Shown piece after piece: positions 8,029 to 17,227 of a DNA stretch of 64,000 nt (positions within the stretch are counted from its first letter, which is position 1; every line of letters starts with the position of its first letter). Under the pieces are notes generated by a model, which saw only the letters and a program-made list of their open reading frames with translations, was not told the DNA's origin and made no database searches. Position numbers and translations under genes: made by a program. The DNA comes from Amaricoccus sp963737485 (GTDB lineage Bacteria; Pseudomonadota; Alphaproteobacteria; Rhodobacterales; Rhodobacteraceae). The stretch spans positions 321,517 through 385,516 of the forward strand of contig CAVTSR010000018.1 of the NCBI GenBank assembly GCA_963737485.1, written 5' to 3'.

Positions 8029-8565
8029 TCAGCCGGGCAGCCGCACCGAATAGTCCTGCTTGAGCCGGCTCCACTTGTCCCAGAACGGCTCGTCCGGCGT
8101 GTCGCCGCGGGCGGCGGCGCCGAGGAGGTCGAGGTGCGCGTGCCAGCCGGCGCTGACCGAAAGCAGCATCGAGCGCTCGGCGACCCGGCGGTGGACCAGA
8201 GTGAGAAGCACATCCTTGCCCCGCGGTGCGAGATCGATCGAGACATCACCGGTTCCGCTCCAGGTGAAGGCGATGCGCCGCGGCGGATCGAGTTCGGTGA
8301 TCCGCCCCTGCATCCGATGTTCCGCGTCCATGCCCTCCGGGCGGGCTCCGATGGGATCGGTCAGCCGGTCGTTGCGCCAGACGAGTTCGAACGGCGCGCC
8401 GACCTCGAGCCTCATCTCGCCGGCGGCAAGCCAGCGGCTGCGCAGGTCGCTGTCGGTGACATAGCTCCAGATGCGCTCGATGGGGCCGGGAAGCAGCCGC
8501 TCGATGGTGAGCGTCGCGGGATCGCTGACGACGCCGTAGCTTTCGATGGTCGAGAGATCATTCAT
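8029..8565 (-). CDS. SRPBCC (AHSA1-like) domain protein
   Basis: This 178-residue START-like domain protein has the AHSA1 pattern: ERLLPGPIERIWSYVTDSDLRSRWLAAGEM split around the start of the domain, RRIAFTWSGTGDVS in the middle, and a C-terminal WHAHLDLLGAAARGD helix. These proteins form a hydrophobic pocket and often act with a regulator on small molecules; no catalytic residue can be assigned. It overlaps the ArsR-type regulator gene by 8 bp, forming the common ArsR-SRPBCC pair. Confidence 0.88.
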   Translation of the reverse strand: MNDLSTIESYGVVSDPATLTIERLLPGPIERIWSYVTDSDLRSRWLAAGEMRLEVGAPFELVWRNDRLTDPIGARPEGMDAEHRMQGRITELDPPRRIAFTWSGTGDVSIDLAPRGKDVLLTLVHRRVAERSMLLSVSAGWHAHLDLLGAAARGDTPDEPFWDKWSRLKQDYSVRLPG

Positions 8566-8929
8566 CGTCGTTTTCTCCTTCGGGGGTTTTGGTCCTGCCT
8601 GCGTCCTCCTCGCGGAGGATTTGTTCCAGCGCGTCCAGCCGCTCGGTCCAGAAGCGCTCGTAGAAGCCGAGCCACTCGTGCGCCTCGGCCAGCGGTCCGG
8701 GCGCGAGGCTGCAGAAGTGGGTGCGCCAGCGGATCTCGCGATGGATCAGGCCGGCGTTCTCCAGCACCTTGACGTGCTTCGAGACGGCGGCGAGCGACAT
8801 CGCAAAGGGCTCCGCGAGCTCGCCCACGGTGCGCCGCCCCTTGGCGAGTTCGTTCAGCATCCTGCGCCGGGTACCATCGCCGAGAGCGTGGAAGACGGCG
8901 TTCAGCTGGGGCGATTCTAGTTCAACCAT
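8558..8929 (-). CDS. ArsR-family transcriptional regulator
   Basis: This 123-residue winged helix-turn-helix protein starts NAVFHALGDGTRRRML and contains the recognition helix region AMSLAAVSKHVKVLENAGLI. It lacks the classical ELCVCDL metal site, so it belongs to the non-metal ArsR group that pairs with SRPBCC proteins. It is first in a two-gene operon and probably autoregulates; the divergent cupin gene begins 120 bp away, so the shared intergenic region may hold the operator. Confidence 0.92.
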   Translation of the reverse strand: MVELESPQLNAVFHALGDGTRRRMLNELAKGRRTVGELAEPFAMSLAAVSKHVKVLENAGLIHREIRWRTHFCSLAPGPLAEAHEWLGFYERFWTERLDALEQILREEDAGRTKTPEGENDDE

Positions 8930-9048
8930 GTTGTTAAGCTAGCACCGTCGGGCGGGTCGTTCAACCCATTTGTAGAATGATGGGCGGTTTGCGGCCGGCG
9001 GTGCCTTGGGTGATATTCGCCAACGGGATGACGGAAGAGGAGCGTGTG

Positions 9049-9525
9049 ATGGCGAAGCCGGTGATCAACCTCGACGAGGTGGAGTTCGACGACATCGAGG
9101 AGAACGGTCGCTTCACCTCGAAGCGCGCGCGCTTCAGCGACGGCCTCGGGGCGCGGCGGCTCGGCTACAACCTGACGGTGCTGCCGCCGGGCAAGGTGCA
9201 ATGCCCGTTCCACAGCCATCGATTCGAGGAGGAGATGTTCCTGATCCTCGAAGGCGAGGGCGAGCTCCGCTTCGGCGCCGAGCGGTATCCGATCCGCGCG
9301 CTCGACGTGATCGCCTGCCCGACCGGCGGGCCGGAGGTCGCGCACCAGATCATCAATACCGGCGCGGTGCCGATGCGCTATCTCGCGCTGTCCAATCGGG
9401 GCGACATCGACATCTGCGAGTACCCGGACTCGGGCAAGATCGGGGTCTCCGCGGACGCGCCGCGCCTGCACCGGATGTTCCGGGCCGAAGGCTCCGTCGA
9501 CTACTACGACGGCGAGGAGCCGTGA
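9049..9525 (+). CDS. Cupin-domain protein
   Basis: This 158-residue single-cupin protein has a metal-binding first motif PFHSHRFEEEMFLILEGEGE (H, H, E) and second motif GGPEVAHQIINTG. The C-terminus contains EYPDSGKIGV, typical of a cupin subgroup often found with stress or detoxification genes. The ATG at 9049 is preceded by GGAAGAGGAG; the in-frame ATG at 8977 is too far upstream. The stop overlaps the GTG of the AadA-like gene (GTGA), so both are translated from one message. Confidence 0.85.
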   Translation: MAKPVINLDEVEFDDIEENGRFTSKRARFSDGLGARRLGYNLTVLPPGKVQCPFHSHRFEEEMFLILEGEGELRFGAERYPIRALDVIACPTGGPEVAHQIINTGAVPMRYLALSNRGDIDICEYPDSGKIGVSADAPRLHRMFRAEGSVDYYDGEEP

Positions 9526-10334
9526 CCGGACCCCGGCGCGCCGGTCCCGAAGCCCAGATCGAAGCGGCGCTGGCGGTCGCCCGACGGGAGCTGGGCGATC
9601 AGCTCGTCGCCGCCTGCCTCTACGGCTCGGCGACGCAGGGCGGACTGCGGCGGTGGAGCGACATCGATCTTCTGATCGTCGTGCCGGACCGGCCGGCCGG
9701 TCCGGTCCTGTCCGCGATGGTCGCGGGCTGGTTGCCGCTGTCCGGGCCGCCCGGCGCAGCGATGCGGCCGCTGGAGGCGACGGTGCTCGCACTGACCGAT
9801 GTCCGACCTTGGCGATGGCCGCCCTGGCGGGTGCTTCAGTTCGGCGAGTGGCAAAGAGCCGACCTCTCGCGCGGGAGGATCGAGCCGCCACGCCCGGACG
9901 CCGACGTCGCGCTGCTGATCGCGCAGGCGCGGGCAACCGGGCGACCGCTCATCGGGCCGGCGCCGTCCGAGCTGCTCGATCCGGTGCCGCCGGGCGACCT
10001 GCGCCGGGCAATGGCCGAGAGCCTCCCGCATCTGCTGGAAGGTTGGGCGGGGGATACCCGCAACGTGCTTCTGACGCTCGCCCGCATGTGGCTGACCGCG
10101 GCGACCGGCTGCATCGAATCCAAGGATCGGGCGGCGGAGTGGGCGCTCGCCCGGCTGCCCGCCGACGCGGGGTCCTGGCTCGTCCGGGCGCGCGACGACT
10201 ACCTCGGACTGGCCGAGGCGGACTGGACGACGCCCGACCCGGTGGCTCCGCTCGTCGACCTCCTCGTCTCAGAGACGAAGGCGGCGCTCGCCGGCCAGCC
10301 TCCGCAGCCGGACGAAAACCGGGTGCCGAAATAG
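9522..10334 (+). CDS. AadA-like aminoglycoside (3'')-nucleotidyltransferase family protein
   Basis: This 270-residue protein matches the architecture of ANT(3'')/AadA enzymes along its length. The nucleotidyltransferase motif is LYGSATQGGLRRWSDIDLL (GS-x-x-x-GG and D-x-D), followed by WRVLQFGEWQRADL, GPAPSELLDPVP, a helical RNVLLTLARMWLTAATG, and RAAEWALARLP. Known relatives adenylylate streptomycin and spectinomycin at 3''/9. It starts with GTG coupled to the cupin stop. No integron, attC site or IS lies next to it, and GC content matches its neighbours, so it looks chromosomal and resident. Resistance activity is inferred from family only. Confidence 0.85.
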   Translation: MTGPRRAGPEAQIEAALAVARRELGDQLVAACLYGSATQGGLRRWSDIDLLIVVPDRPAGPVLSAMVAGWLPLSGPPGAAMRPLEATVLALTDVRPWRWPPWRVLQFGEWQRADLSRGRIEPPRPDADVALLIAQARATGRPLIGPAPSELLDPVPPGDLRRAMAESLPHLLEGWAGDTRNVLLTLARMWLTAATGCIESKDRAAEWALARLPADAGSWLVRARDDYLGLAEADWTTPDPVAPLVDLLVSETKAALAGQPPQPDENRVPK

Positions 10335-10338
10335 AAAA

Positions 10339-10359
10339 GGCCCCGCTGGTGGCGGGGCC
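10339..10359 (-). terminator. Rho-independent terminator of pnp
   Basis: GGCCCCGC at 10339-10346 pairs with GCGGGGCC at 10352-10359 around a 5-nt loop. On the minus strand the stem is followed by TTTTCTAT, a good T-tract, 32 bp beyond the pnp stop. On the plus strand a weaker TT follows, so it may also stop transcription of the AadA-like gene. Confidence 0.8.
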
Positions 10360-10391
10360 TTGCCGTGATCGGGGATCCGCGTGCCGAGGGG

Positions 10392-12530
<2,139 letters not shown>

Positions 12531-12576
12531 ATCTCTTCCTTCGTATCGGCGGGCGGACCCCCTGGCCCGGCGCCGT

Positions 12577-12613
12577 GCAACGCGGGGAGCCTTCTCCCCG
12601 CGGACCCCGTTGC
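12577..12613 (-). promoter_or_regulatory. Stem-loop in the pnp leader
   Basis: GCGGGGAG (12582-12589) and CTCCCCGC (12594-12601) form a perfect 8-bp stem with a 4-nt loop, and flanking GCAAC/GTTGC can extend it across a bulge. It lies 52-71 nt before the pnp start codon on the transcribed strand. In enterobacteria a leader stem processed by RNase III mediates PNPase autoregulation; a similar role here is an inference from position. Confidence 0.5.
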
Positions 12614-12706
12614 TGGCTTCGGTCGGGCGTTCCCTCGGGGTCGGGAGGGGGCCTGCGGACGTGGGGCGGCAAGGTAGCGGCGCACCGCCGGCGCCGGAAC
12701 GCGAAA

Positions 12707-12728
12707 GGCGCGCCGCAAGAGGCGCGCC
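12707..12728 (-). terminator. Hairpin after rpsO
   Basis: GGCGCGCC occurs at 12707-12714 and 12721-12728 with a 6-nt loop; each copy is self-complementary. On the minus strand the stem is followed by TTTCG, directly after the rpsO stop, which fits an intrinsic terminator or an rpsO-pnp attenuator. Confidence 0.6.
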
Positions 12729-12735
12729 CGGGACG

Positions 12736-13005
12736 TCAGCGACGGATGCCGAGCCGGCCGATCAGCGACTGATAGCGGGCCTCGTCCTTGCGCTTGACGT
12801 AGTCGAGCAGCTTGCGGCGCTGCGAAACCATCTTGAGCAACCCACGGCGCGAGTGGTTGTCCTTCTTGTGGGTCTTGAAATGCTCGGTCAGCGTGGTGAT
12901 GCGGCTGGTGAGGATCGCGACCTGCACCTCGGGCGAGCCGGTGTCGCCGCCCTTGGTGGCATAGTCCTTGATCAGCTGCTCTTTAACGTCGGGCGTGATC
13001 GACAT
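12736..13005 (-). CDS. rpsO: 30S ribosomal protein S15
   Basis: This 89-residue primary 16S rRNA-binding protein reads through in one frame: KEQLIKDYATKGGDTGSPEV, LTEHFKTHKKDNHSRRGLL, and VSQRRKLLDYVKRKD, ending IGRLGIRR. The ATG at 13005 is preceded by AAGGAGAT, so the longer frame to 13053 was rejected. It sits directly upstream of pnp in the standard bacterial order, but its normal upstream partner truB is about 3.3 kb away. Confidence 0.98.
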   Translation of the reverse strand: MSITPDVKEQLIKDYATKGGDTGSPEVQVAILTSRITTLTEHFKTHKKDNHSRRGLLKMVSQRRKLLDYVKRKDEARYQSLIGRLGIRR

Positions 13006-13138
13006 CGGAGATCTCCTTGCGAAGTTGCGGTCACCGGTCTTCCCTGCGGCCACGGCCGGGATGTCGTCCAGCGGGGTCAGGGGAAGGCGGGCCGGGGGAC
13101 GACATCGTCCCGCCGGCGCGTGCGCTATACTGGCTTTC

Positions 13139-13303
13139 GTGACGAAAGGAAAGGGTGCGATCGACCCTGTCCAGGGGGGCGGGCGGACCGGGACCGCCCG
13201 GGGCGCTCAGCAGACGCAGGCCAAATGGCGGACAACCATTGACGGCCCTGAATTTACCCTGGGAGGCCCACCTTCGAGAAATCGATCGGAAATTCCCAAA
13301 TAA
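13139..13303 (+). CDS. Small ORF, possibly 3'-truncated at a foreign junction
   Basis: A GTG at 13139 opens a 54-codon frame beginning with a basic TKGKGAIDPV stretch. A TATACT hexamer at 13126-13131 sits only 7 nt before the start, compatible with a promoter for a nearly leaderless message. Base composition changes from GC-rich to AT-richer around 13210-13260, inside this frame, and its last codons overlap antisense to the 3' end of the unknown gene that follows. It may be the 5' stub of a resident gene interrupted by the cassette. No family recognised. Confidence 0.3.
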   Translation: MTKGKGAIDPVQGGGRTGTARGAQQTQAKWRTTIDGPEFTLGGPPSRNRSEIPK

Positions 13304-14096
13304 ATGTCGGCGTTGCGACCTCTATATCCATCATCATATTATAGGGATATCCCGTATAATTGTAGCCTTCCGCATTTCGCATCAAGGGATCGAGATTTAC
13401 GGAGATGAGCGACATCTGCATCCTGGGGTCTTCCTCGGAATAATTCTTCGGCCTGGCCCGTAGAAAGACGAAGCGTGGAGTCAGCTTGATCTGAAAAGTG
13501 AATACTCCGATCTCGCCGCCATCGATCTTGTAAATGCATTGGGTCGGAATATCGACATTCGTAATGGCCGCATCGGGCGGACTGAAGACCGAAGAAGCAG
13601 GGTTTCGGGCCGGCCACTCCACGGGGCCATTTATCAGGTCTTCCGGCTTGGAATAGACCGCGGACTTGCTCATCTCCATATACATGTGCTGCTTCACATC
13701 ATTGCCTATGGAATCCCGCTCGATCCCGAAATCCTGCAACTGGATGCCGAAGGAGTAACTCCAGGTTTGCGAGAACGATCCGGTGGCGCTGTCCCCGAAG
13801 AAGCCGACGGAGAGCGTCGTGCTGATGGACGACTGCGACTGCCCCTTGAGCGAAGCCGTGGAAGGCACATCGTTGCTGCGCTCCAGTCCGGCCGGCGCGG
13901 TGCCCGTAAATCCGATCTCGATATCAACCTGATCGACATACCAGTTCAGCCGCCGGGGACCATCCGGAAAGGCCGGAGGCGCGAGAGGATTAATGCTGGT
14001 GCCGTCAAGGGTGACGAGCAGCATCTTGTCCACCATGTGCGCGTTCATGTTGTCGCTCGCCATCACGGACCGCAATGTGCAGGCTCCGCGCAGCAT
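13254..14096 (-). CDS. Unknown protein of the AT-richer cassette (possible beta-rich/pore-like)
   Basis: This 280-residue protein has no recognised family. The N-terminal third contains MLLVTLDGTSINPLAPPAF. The middle is rich in alternating Ser/Thr and hydrophobic residues, for example SISTTLSVGFFGDSATGSFS and QTWSYSFGIQLQDFGI, a pattern compatible with amphipathic beta-strands. The C-terminal half has Tyr/Met-rich stretches such as YNYTGYPYNMMMDIEV. There is no signal peptide. The ATG at 14096 shares a base with the stop of the preceding gene (TGATG), so the pair is translationally coupled. Base composition is clearly AT-richer than neighbours, with codons such as AAT, ATA and TAT, suggesting transfer. 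A pore-forming or structural role is only a guess. Confidence 0.6.
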   Translation of the reverse strand: MLRGACTLRSVMASDNMNAHMVDKMLLVTLDGTSINPLAPPAFPDGPRRLNWYVDQVDIEIGFTGTAPAGLERSNDVPSTASLKGQSQSSISTTLSVGFFGDSATGSFSQTWSYSFGIQLQDFGIERDSIGNDVKQHMYMEMSKSAVYSKPEDLINGPVEWPARNPASSVFSPPDAAITNVDIPTQCIYKIDGGEIGVFTFQIKLTPRFVFLRARPKNYSEEDPRMQMSLISVNLDPLMRNAEGYNYTGYPYNMMMDIEVATPTFIWEFPIDFSKVGLPG

Positions 14097-14362
14097 CACC
14101 ACGTGTTGGCGTCCATCAGATCGCCCATGGCTCCGACGCGCGCGGGATCGCCGGGCAAGATGAACTCATACCTGTCAAGCGCGTTCTGATACGTGTCGAG
14201 CGACGGACCCAGATCCCACGTCTGCCCCCCGATCCGGATCACGATTTCATTGTTGTTGTTGCTGGCCTGCGCGTTGGCTTTGGCCTGCCGCCATATATCG
14301 CGAAGCGTGGGTGGGTCCGGTGGATTCACGCTGTTGCCCCCCGTCCGGCTATAAAGTCGCAT
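14096..14362 (-). CDS. Small unknown protein, first gene of the AT-richer cassette
   Basis: This protein has about 88 residues with no recognised family. It contains LRDIWRQAKANAQ, an Asn run (SNNNNEIVIRIGG) and TWDLGPSLDTYQNALDRYEF. An upstream TTG at 14371 could add three residues. Its TGA overlaps the ATG of the 280-residue gene. The two could also be halves of one gene split by an indel, since indels are common in this window. No strong ribosome site is visible. Confidence 0.5.
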   Translation of the reverse strand: MRLYSRTGGNSVNPPDPPTLRDIWRQAKANAQASNNNNEIVIRIGGQTWDLGPSLDTYQNALDRYEFILPGDPARVGAMGDLMDANTW

Positions 14363-14371
14363 TGTACACAA

Positions 14372-14554
14372 TCAGGAAACAAGGCAACGGTCAATTCAAT
14401 TCTGATCAACCAACTGTCTTAGTCGCCGGGTGGTCCGCCCCCCTGAAAAAGTGGTCCTCCGTTAAGTAGGCTTTCAGCCGAGGGTTTTCCGGGCAATGGC
14501 AGCCTTCAGCGCGGCTCGCCCCCAGGCGCGTCCTTTCGGGGCGAAAGGCGGGGT
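14372..14554. other. Intergenic stretch at the cassette edge
   Basis: After an AT-rich 14372-14420 the sequence returns to high GC. A segment at about 14427-14495 (GGTCC-rich with a GAAAAAGTGGTCC motif) looks like the terminal region of an insertion sequence, but no transposase or paired inverted repeat was found. No gene is supported here. Confidence 0.3.
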
Positions 14555-15030
14555 CTACCCGCCCCCGCCCGCAGCCGGGCGGCGCGGGACCGTCATCCGG
14601 GCCGTCAGGACCTGCGCCAGCTCGTCCTCTGGTTGAATGTCTCGGATGCGGGTGACGACCCGGTTCCACGGTCGGGATGGGAGCGCGAGGGCGTGGTGCT
14701 CTCGACGGTGACGACGAGGCGGAGCTCGTCGCCCGGGCGGGTCGGACGCGGCCAGGAGATCTCGCCGCCGGCCCCGATCAGGCCACCTGCGATCGGCATC
14801 GTCTCGACAAAGAGCCGCATGGTGAGCGCGGCGGTATGCCAGCCGCTCGCGGCGAGCCCCGGGAAGAAGTGCCGTCGGCCGCCGCCTCGTCGGTGTGAAA
14901 GGGCTGCGGATCGAAGTCCCGCGCGAAGGCCATGATCTGCTCTGCGGTCAGGGGCTGCCTGGCAGCTCTCGAACCGCTGTCCCGGCTGGAAATCCTCGAA
15001 GTAGAGCTCCGTCCGCGCCGCATCTGCCAT
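14555..15030 (-). CDS. MaoC-like dehydratase (three frameshifts)
   Basis: Pieces in different frames join into one protein of about 158 residues of the MaoC/hot-dog family, which hydrates enoyl-CoA thioesters. In order: ELYFEDFQPGQRFES, then QPLTAEQIMAFARDFDPQPF and HTDEAAADGT, then FFPGLAASGWHTAALTMRL, GEISWPRPTRPGDELRL, and TRIRDIQPEDELAQVLTAR. The D-x(4)-H catalytic pattern is retained (ARDFDPQPFHTD). Shifts are near 14964, 14865 and 14660. The order and completeness of conserved blocks suggest sequencing indels, though real decay cannot be excluded next to a foreign cassette. Confidence 0.75.
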
Positions 15031-15183
15031 CGCCGCCCCCGATTGAACCGAGCCCGAGCCTAGACCCGCTGTCACGCCGCCGTCACGACCGCATGACGCG
15101 CGTGGCGGGAAACTGGCGCAGCGGCCGGGACAGGGATCCCCGTCCCGGCGAGCGATCGGGGTTTCAGTCAAGGAGGGTTCGAT

Positions 15184-15591
15184 ATGCCCGTCTTCACCAT
15201 TGAAAAGGTCACGACCGAGGTCAGCCGCGAACGCCGCGCCGGGGCGATGAGCGAAACCTTCACGCTGGAGGTGGAAGGACCGGCCGCGCAAGGCGGCAGG
15301 AATTGCGCCCGCCTCGTCTTCGGCGGACGGCAGCGCGGCGGCGCCGTGGGCTATCTCGTTGGCGCGGATGGCGCGGGCGTGACGCTGGTCGGCCGCCTGC
15401 CCGCGGCGAGCCTCGCGCCGGTTCGTGCGGCGCTGGCGGCGGGTGGATCGCTGGAAGTGATCTATGAAACCCGCGAGGGTCAGATCGGCTACCTGCGCCG
15501 TCTGGGGCTGGCCCGCGCCGGGCGCGCGCTTGCCGCGGCGATGACACCCCGGCCAGCCGGTCCGGCGACGGCCAGCTTCGCGATGCCTTGA
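15184..15591 (+). CDS. Hypothetical protein
   Basis: This 135-residue protein starts with ATG behind a strong AAGGAGGG ribosome site at 15170-15177. The N-terminus is FTIEKVTTEVSRERRAGAMS, the middle contains a Gly/Ala-rich RGGAVGYLVGADGAGVTLVG segment, and the C-terminus is GQIGYLRRLGLARAG followed by an Ala/Pro tail. No signal peptide or membrane segment is evident. It stands alone between divergent MaoC-like and convergent PAP2 genes. Family not recognised; the coding call rests on ribosome site, length and GC codon pattern. Confidence 0.6.
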   Translation: MPVFTIEKVTTEVSRERRAGAMSETFTLEVEGPAAQGGRNCARLVFGGRQRGGAVGYLVGADGAGVTLVGRLPAASLAPVRAALAAGGSLEVIYETREGQIGYLRRLGLARAGRALAAAMTPRPAGPATASFAMP

Positions 15592-15601
15592 GGCGGGTGC
15601 C

Positions 15602-16321
15602 TCAGTGGTCCGGCTCGACGGCGCCGCGCGCCTCGAGCCAGGTCGCGACCAGCCAGCAGCCGAGCGCCCAGGCCGCCCCGGCGGTCCAGCCGGCAAGGAC
15701 GTCGGTCGGCCAGTGGACGCCGAGGTAGACCCGGCTGACGCCGACCGCGATGGTGAGAAAGACCGCGAGGCCCAGCACGTAAAGCTTGAGCGCTCGCGTG
15801 GGCTGCACCCGCGCTACGAGCGCCCCCAGCGTCAGGAATGTCACCGCCGCCATCATCGCGTGTCCGGACGGGAAGCTCGTGGTGTAGACCTGCGTGCCGT
15901 GCGGCACCAGCTCGGGACGCGGCCGGTCGAAGCCGGCCTTGGCAAGGCTGCTCAGAAGCTGGCCGCCGGCGACCGCGCCCAGCATCAGCCACATCGAGCG
16001 CCGGTTGCCCTGCAGCCAGAGAAAGCCCGCGACCGCAACCGTCAGCCCGGTCAGAAAGCCGACGCCGCCGAGCGCGGTAACATCGCGGCCGAGCACCTCG
16101 ACCCAGCCGGGGCCGAGCGGGTCGGCCGGATCGGCGGGATTGCGCAGGGCAAGCAGCAGTCGCGTGTCGAAGCCGTGGGTCTCTCCCTCCCCCACGGCAT
16201 CCGCGATTCCCACGAAGGCCCAGAGGCAGGCGCCGATCGCGACCATGAGCAGGAGCGCCCGCGGCTCCGCCCGGGTGGCCAGTGCGCGCCAGCGCTTATG
16301 CCAGGGCCCGAGCGCCGACAT
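15602..16321 (-). CDS. PAP2-family membrane phosphatase
   Basis: This 239-residue membrane phosphatase of the phosphatidic acid phosphatase 2 superfamily is related to undecaprenyl-diphosphate phosphatase and PgpB. It has the three catalytic motifs: KAGFDRPRP, SFPSGHAMM and SRVYLGVHWPTDV. About five or six hydrophobic segments are present, starting ALLLMVAIGACLWAF. The ATG at 16321 shares its last base with the truB TGA, so it is translationally coupled to truB. It probably recycles lipid phosphates in the membrane. Confidence 0.92.
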   Translation of the reverse strand: MSALGPWHKRWRALATRAEPRALLLMVAIGACLWAFVGIADAVGEGETHGFDTRLLLALRNPADPADPLGPGWVEVLGRDVTALGGVGFLTGLTVAVAGFLWLQGNRRSMWLMLGAVAGGQLLSSLAKAGFDRPRPELVPHGTQVYTTSFPSGHAMMAAVTFLTLGALVARVQPTRALKLYVLGLAVFLTIAVGVSRVYLGVHWPTDVLAGWTAGAAWALGCWLVATWLEARGAVEPDH

Positions 16322-17220
16322 CAGCCGAAGACGAAGACGCGCGAGGGGTGCAGCATCCCGCCGCGCCACTCTCCGACCGCAACCGGGCGACCGCCGCAGC
16401 TCACCCAGGCGGTGGCCGCCTCCGGCAGCCGCGCGGCCAGCGGCACCGGATTGCCGTTCAGCAGCCGCTGCTCCGCGTCGGGTGCACAGGAAAGCTCGGG
16501 CAGGCCGGCCAGCCCCGCCTGAACCGGCATGAGTCGCTCGGCAGGCTCGGGCCCGCCGCCCTGGAGCGTCACCCAGTCCACCGCGCCATCGAGGGTGAAG
16601 GGCCCGGCCCAGAGCCGCCGGAGCGCCGCCACATGACCGAGGCAGCCGAGCCGCGCACCGAGGTCACGGGCGATGCTGCGCACGTAACCGCCCTTGCCGC
16701 AGGTCATCTCGAGCACGGCGACGTCCGGGTCAGGGGACTCCACCAGCTCCAGGCGTTCGACGGTGAGCGGTCGTGCCGCAAGCTCCGGCGCCAGCCCGGC
16801 GCGGGCGAGGGCATAGGCGCGCTCGCCGTCGACCTTGACCGCCGAGACCTGCGGCGGCACCTGCAGGATCTCGCCGGTGAACTCGGCCAGCGCGGCCCGG
16901 ATCGCGGCCGCGTCCGGGCGCAGCTCCGAGGTGGCGAGGACCGCGCCCCCGGCGTCGTCGGTCGCGGTGGCGGCGCCCCAGCGGACGGTGAACCGGTAGG
17001 CCTTGCGGGCGTCCGCGACGAAAGGGACGGTCTTGGTCGCCTCGCCGAAGGCGATCGCGAGCAGCCCGGTCGCAGCCGGATCGAGCGTGCCGGCATGTCC
17101 GGCCTTGGCGGCGTCGAACGCGCGTTTGGCGACCGCGACGACGGCGGCCGACGACGGCCCCGACGGCTTGTCGACGATCAGCCAGCCATGCACCGCCCGG
17201 CCGCGAGCGCGACGCGCCAT
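16321..17220 (-). CDS. truB: tRNA pseudouridine(55) synthase
   Basis: This 299-residue enzyme makes pseudouridine 55 in the T-arm of tRNAs. The N-terminal GWLIVDKPSGPSS, the catalytic motif HAGTLDPAATGLL with the nucleophilic Asp, KAYRFTVRWG, and VSAVKVDGERAYALAR with the conserved substrate-binding region are all present. It follows rbfA by 7 bp. Normally rpsO comes next, but here a PAP2 gene is coupled to its stop and rpsO lies 3.3 kb downstream. Confidence 0.97.
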   Translation of the reverse strand: MARRARGRAVHGWLIVDKPSGPSSAAVVAVAKRAFDAAKAGHAGTLDPAATGLLAIAFGEATKTVPFVADARKAYRFTVRWGAATATDDAGGAVLATSELRPDAAAIRAALAEFTGEILQVPPQVSAVKVDGERAYALARAGLAPELAARPLTVERLELVESPDPDVAVLEMTCGKGGYVRSIARDLGARLGCLGHVAALRRLWAGPFTLDGAVDWVTLQGGGPEPAERLMPVQAGLAGLPELSCAPDAEQRLLNGNPVPLAARLPEAATAWVSCGGRPVAVGEWRGGMLHPSRVFVFG

Positions 17221-17227
17221 GGCGGGA

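Noticed and set aside
14096..14371. The small cassette ORF as merely an N-terminal piece of the 280-residue gene
   Set aside because: Not accepted as the main reading, because the TGATG overlap is a normal coupling arrangement and both frames have plausible starts; it remains an alternative given the indel rate.
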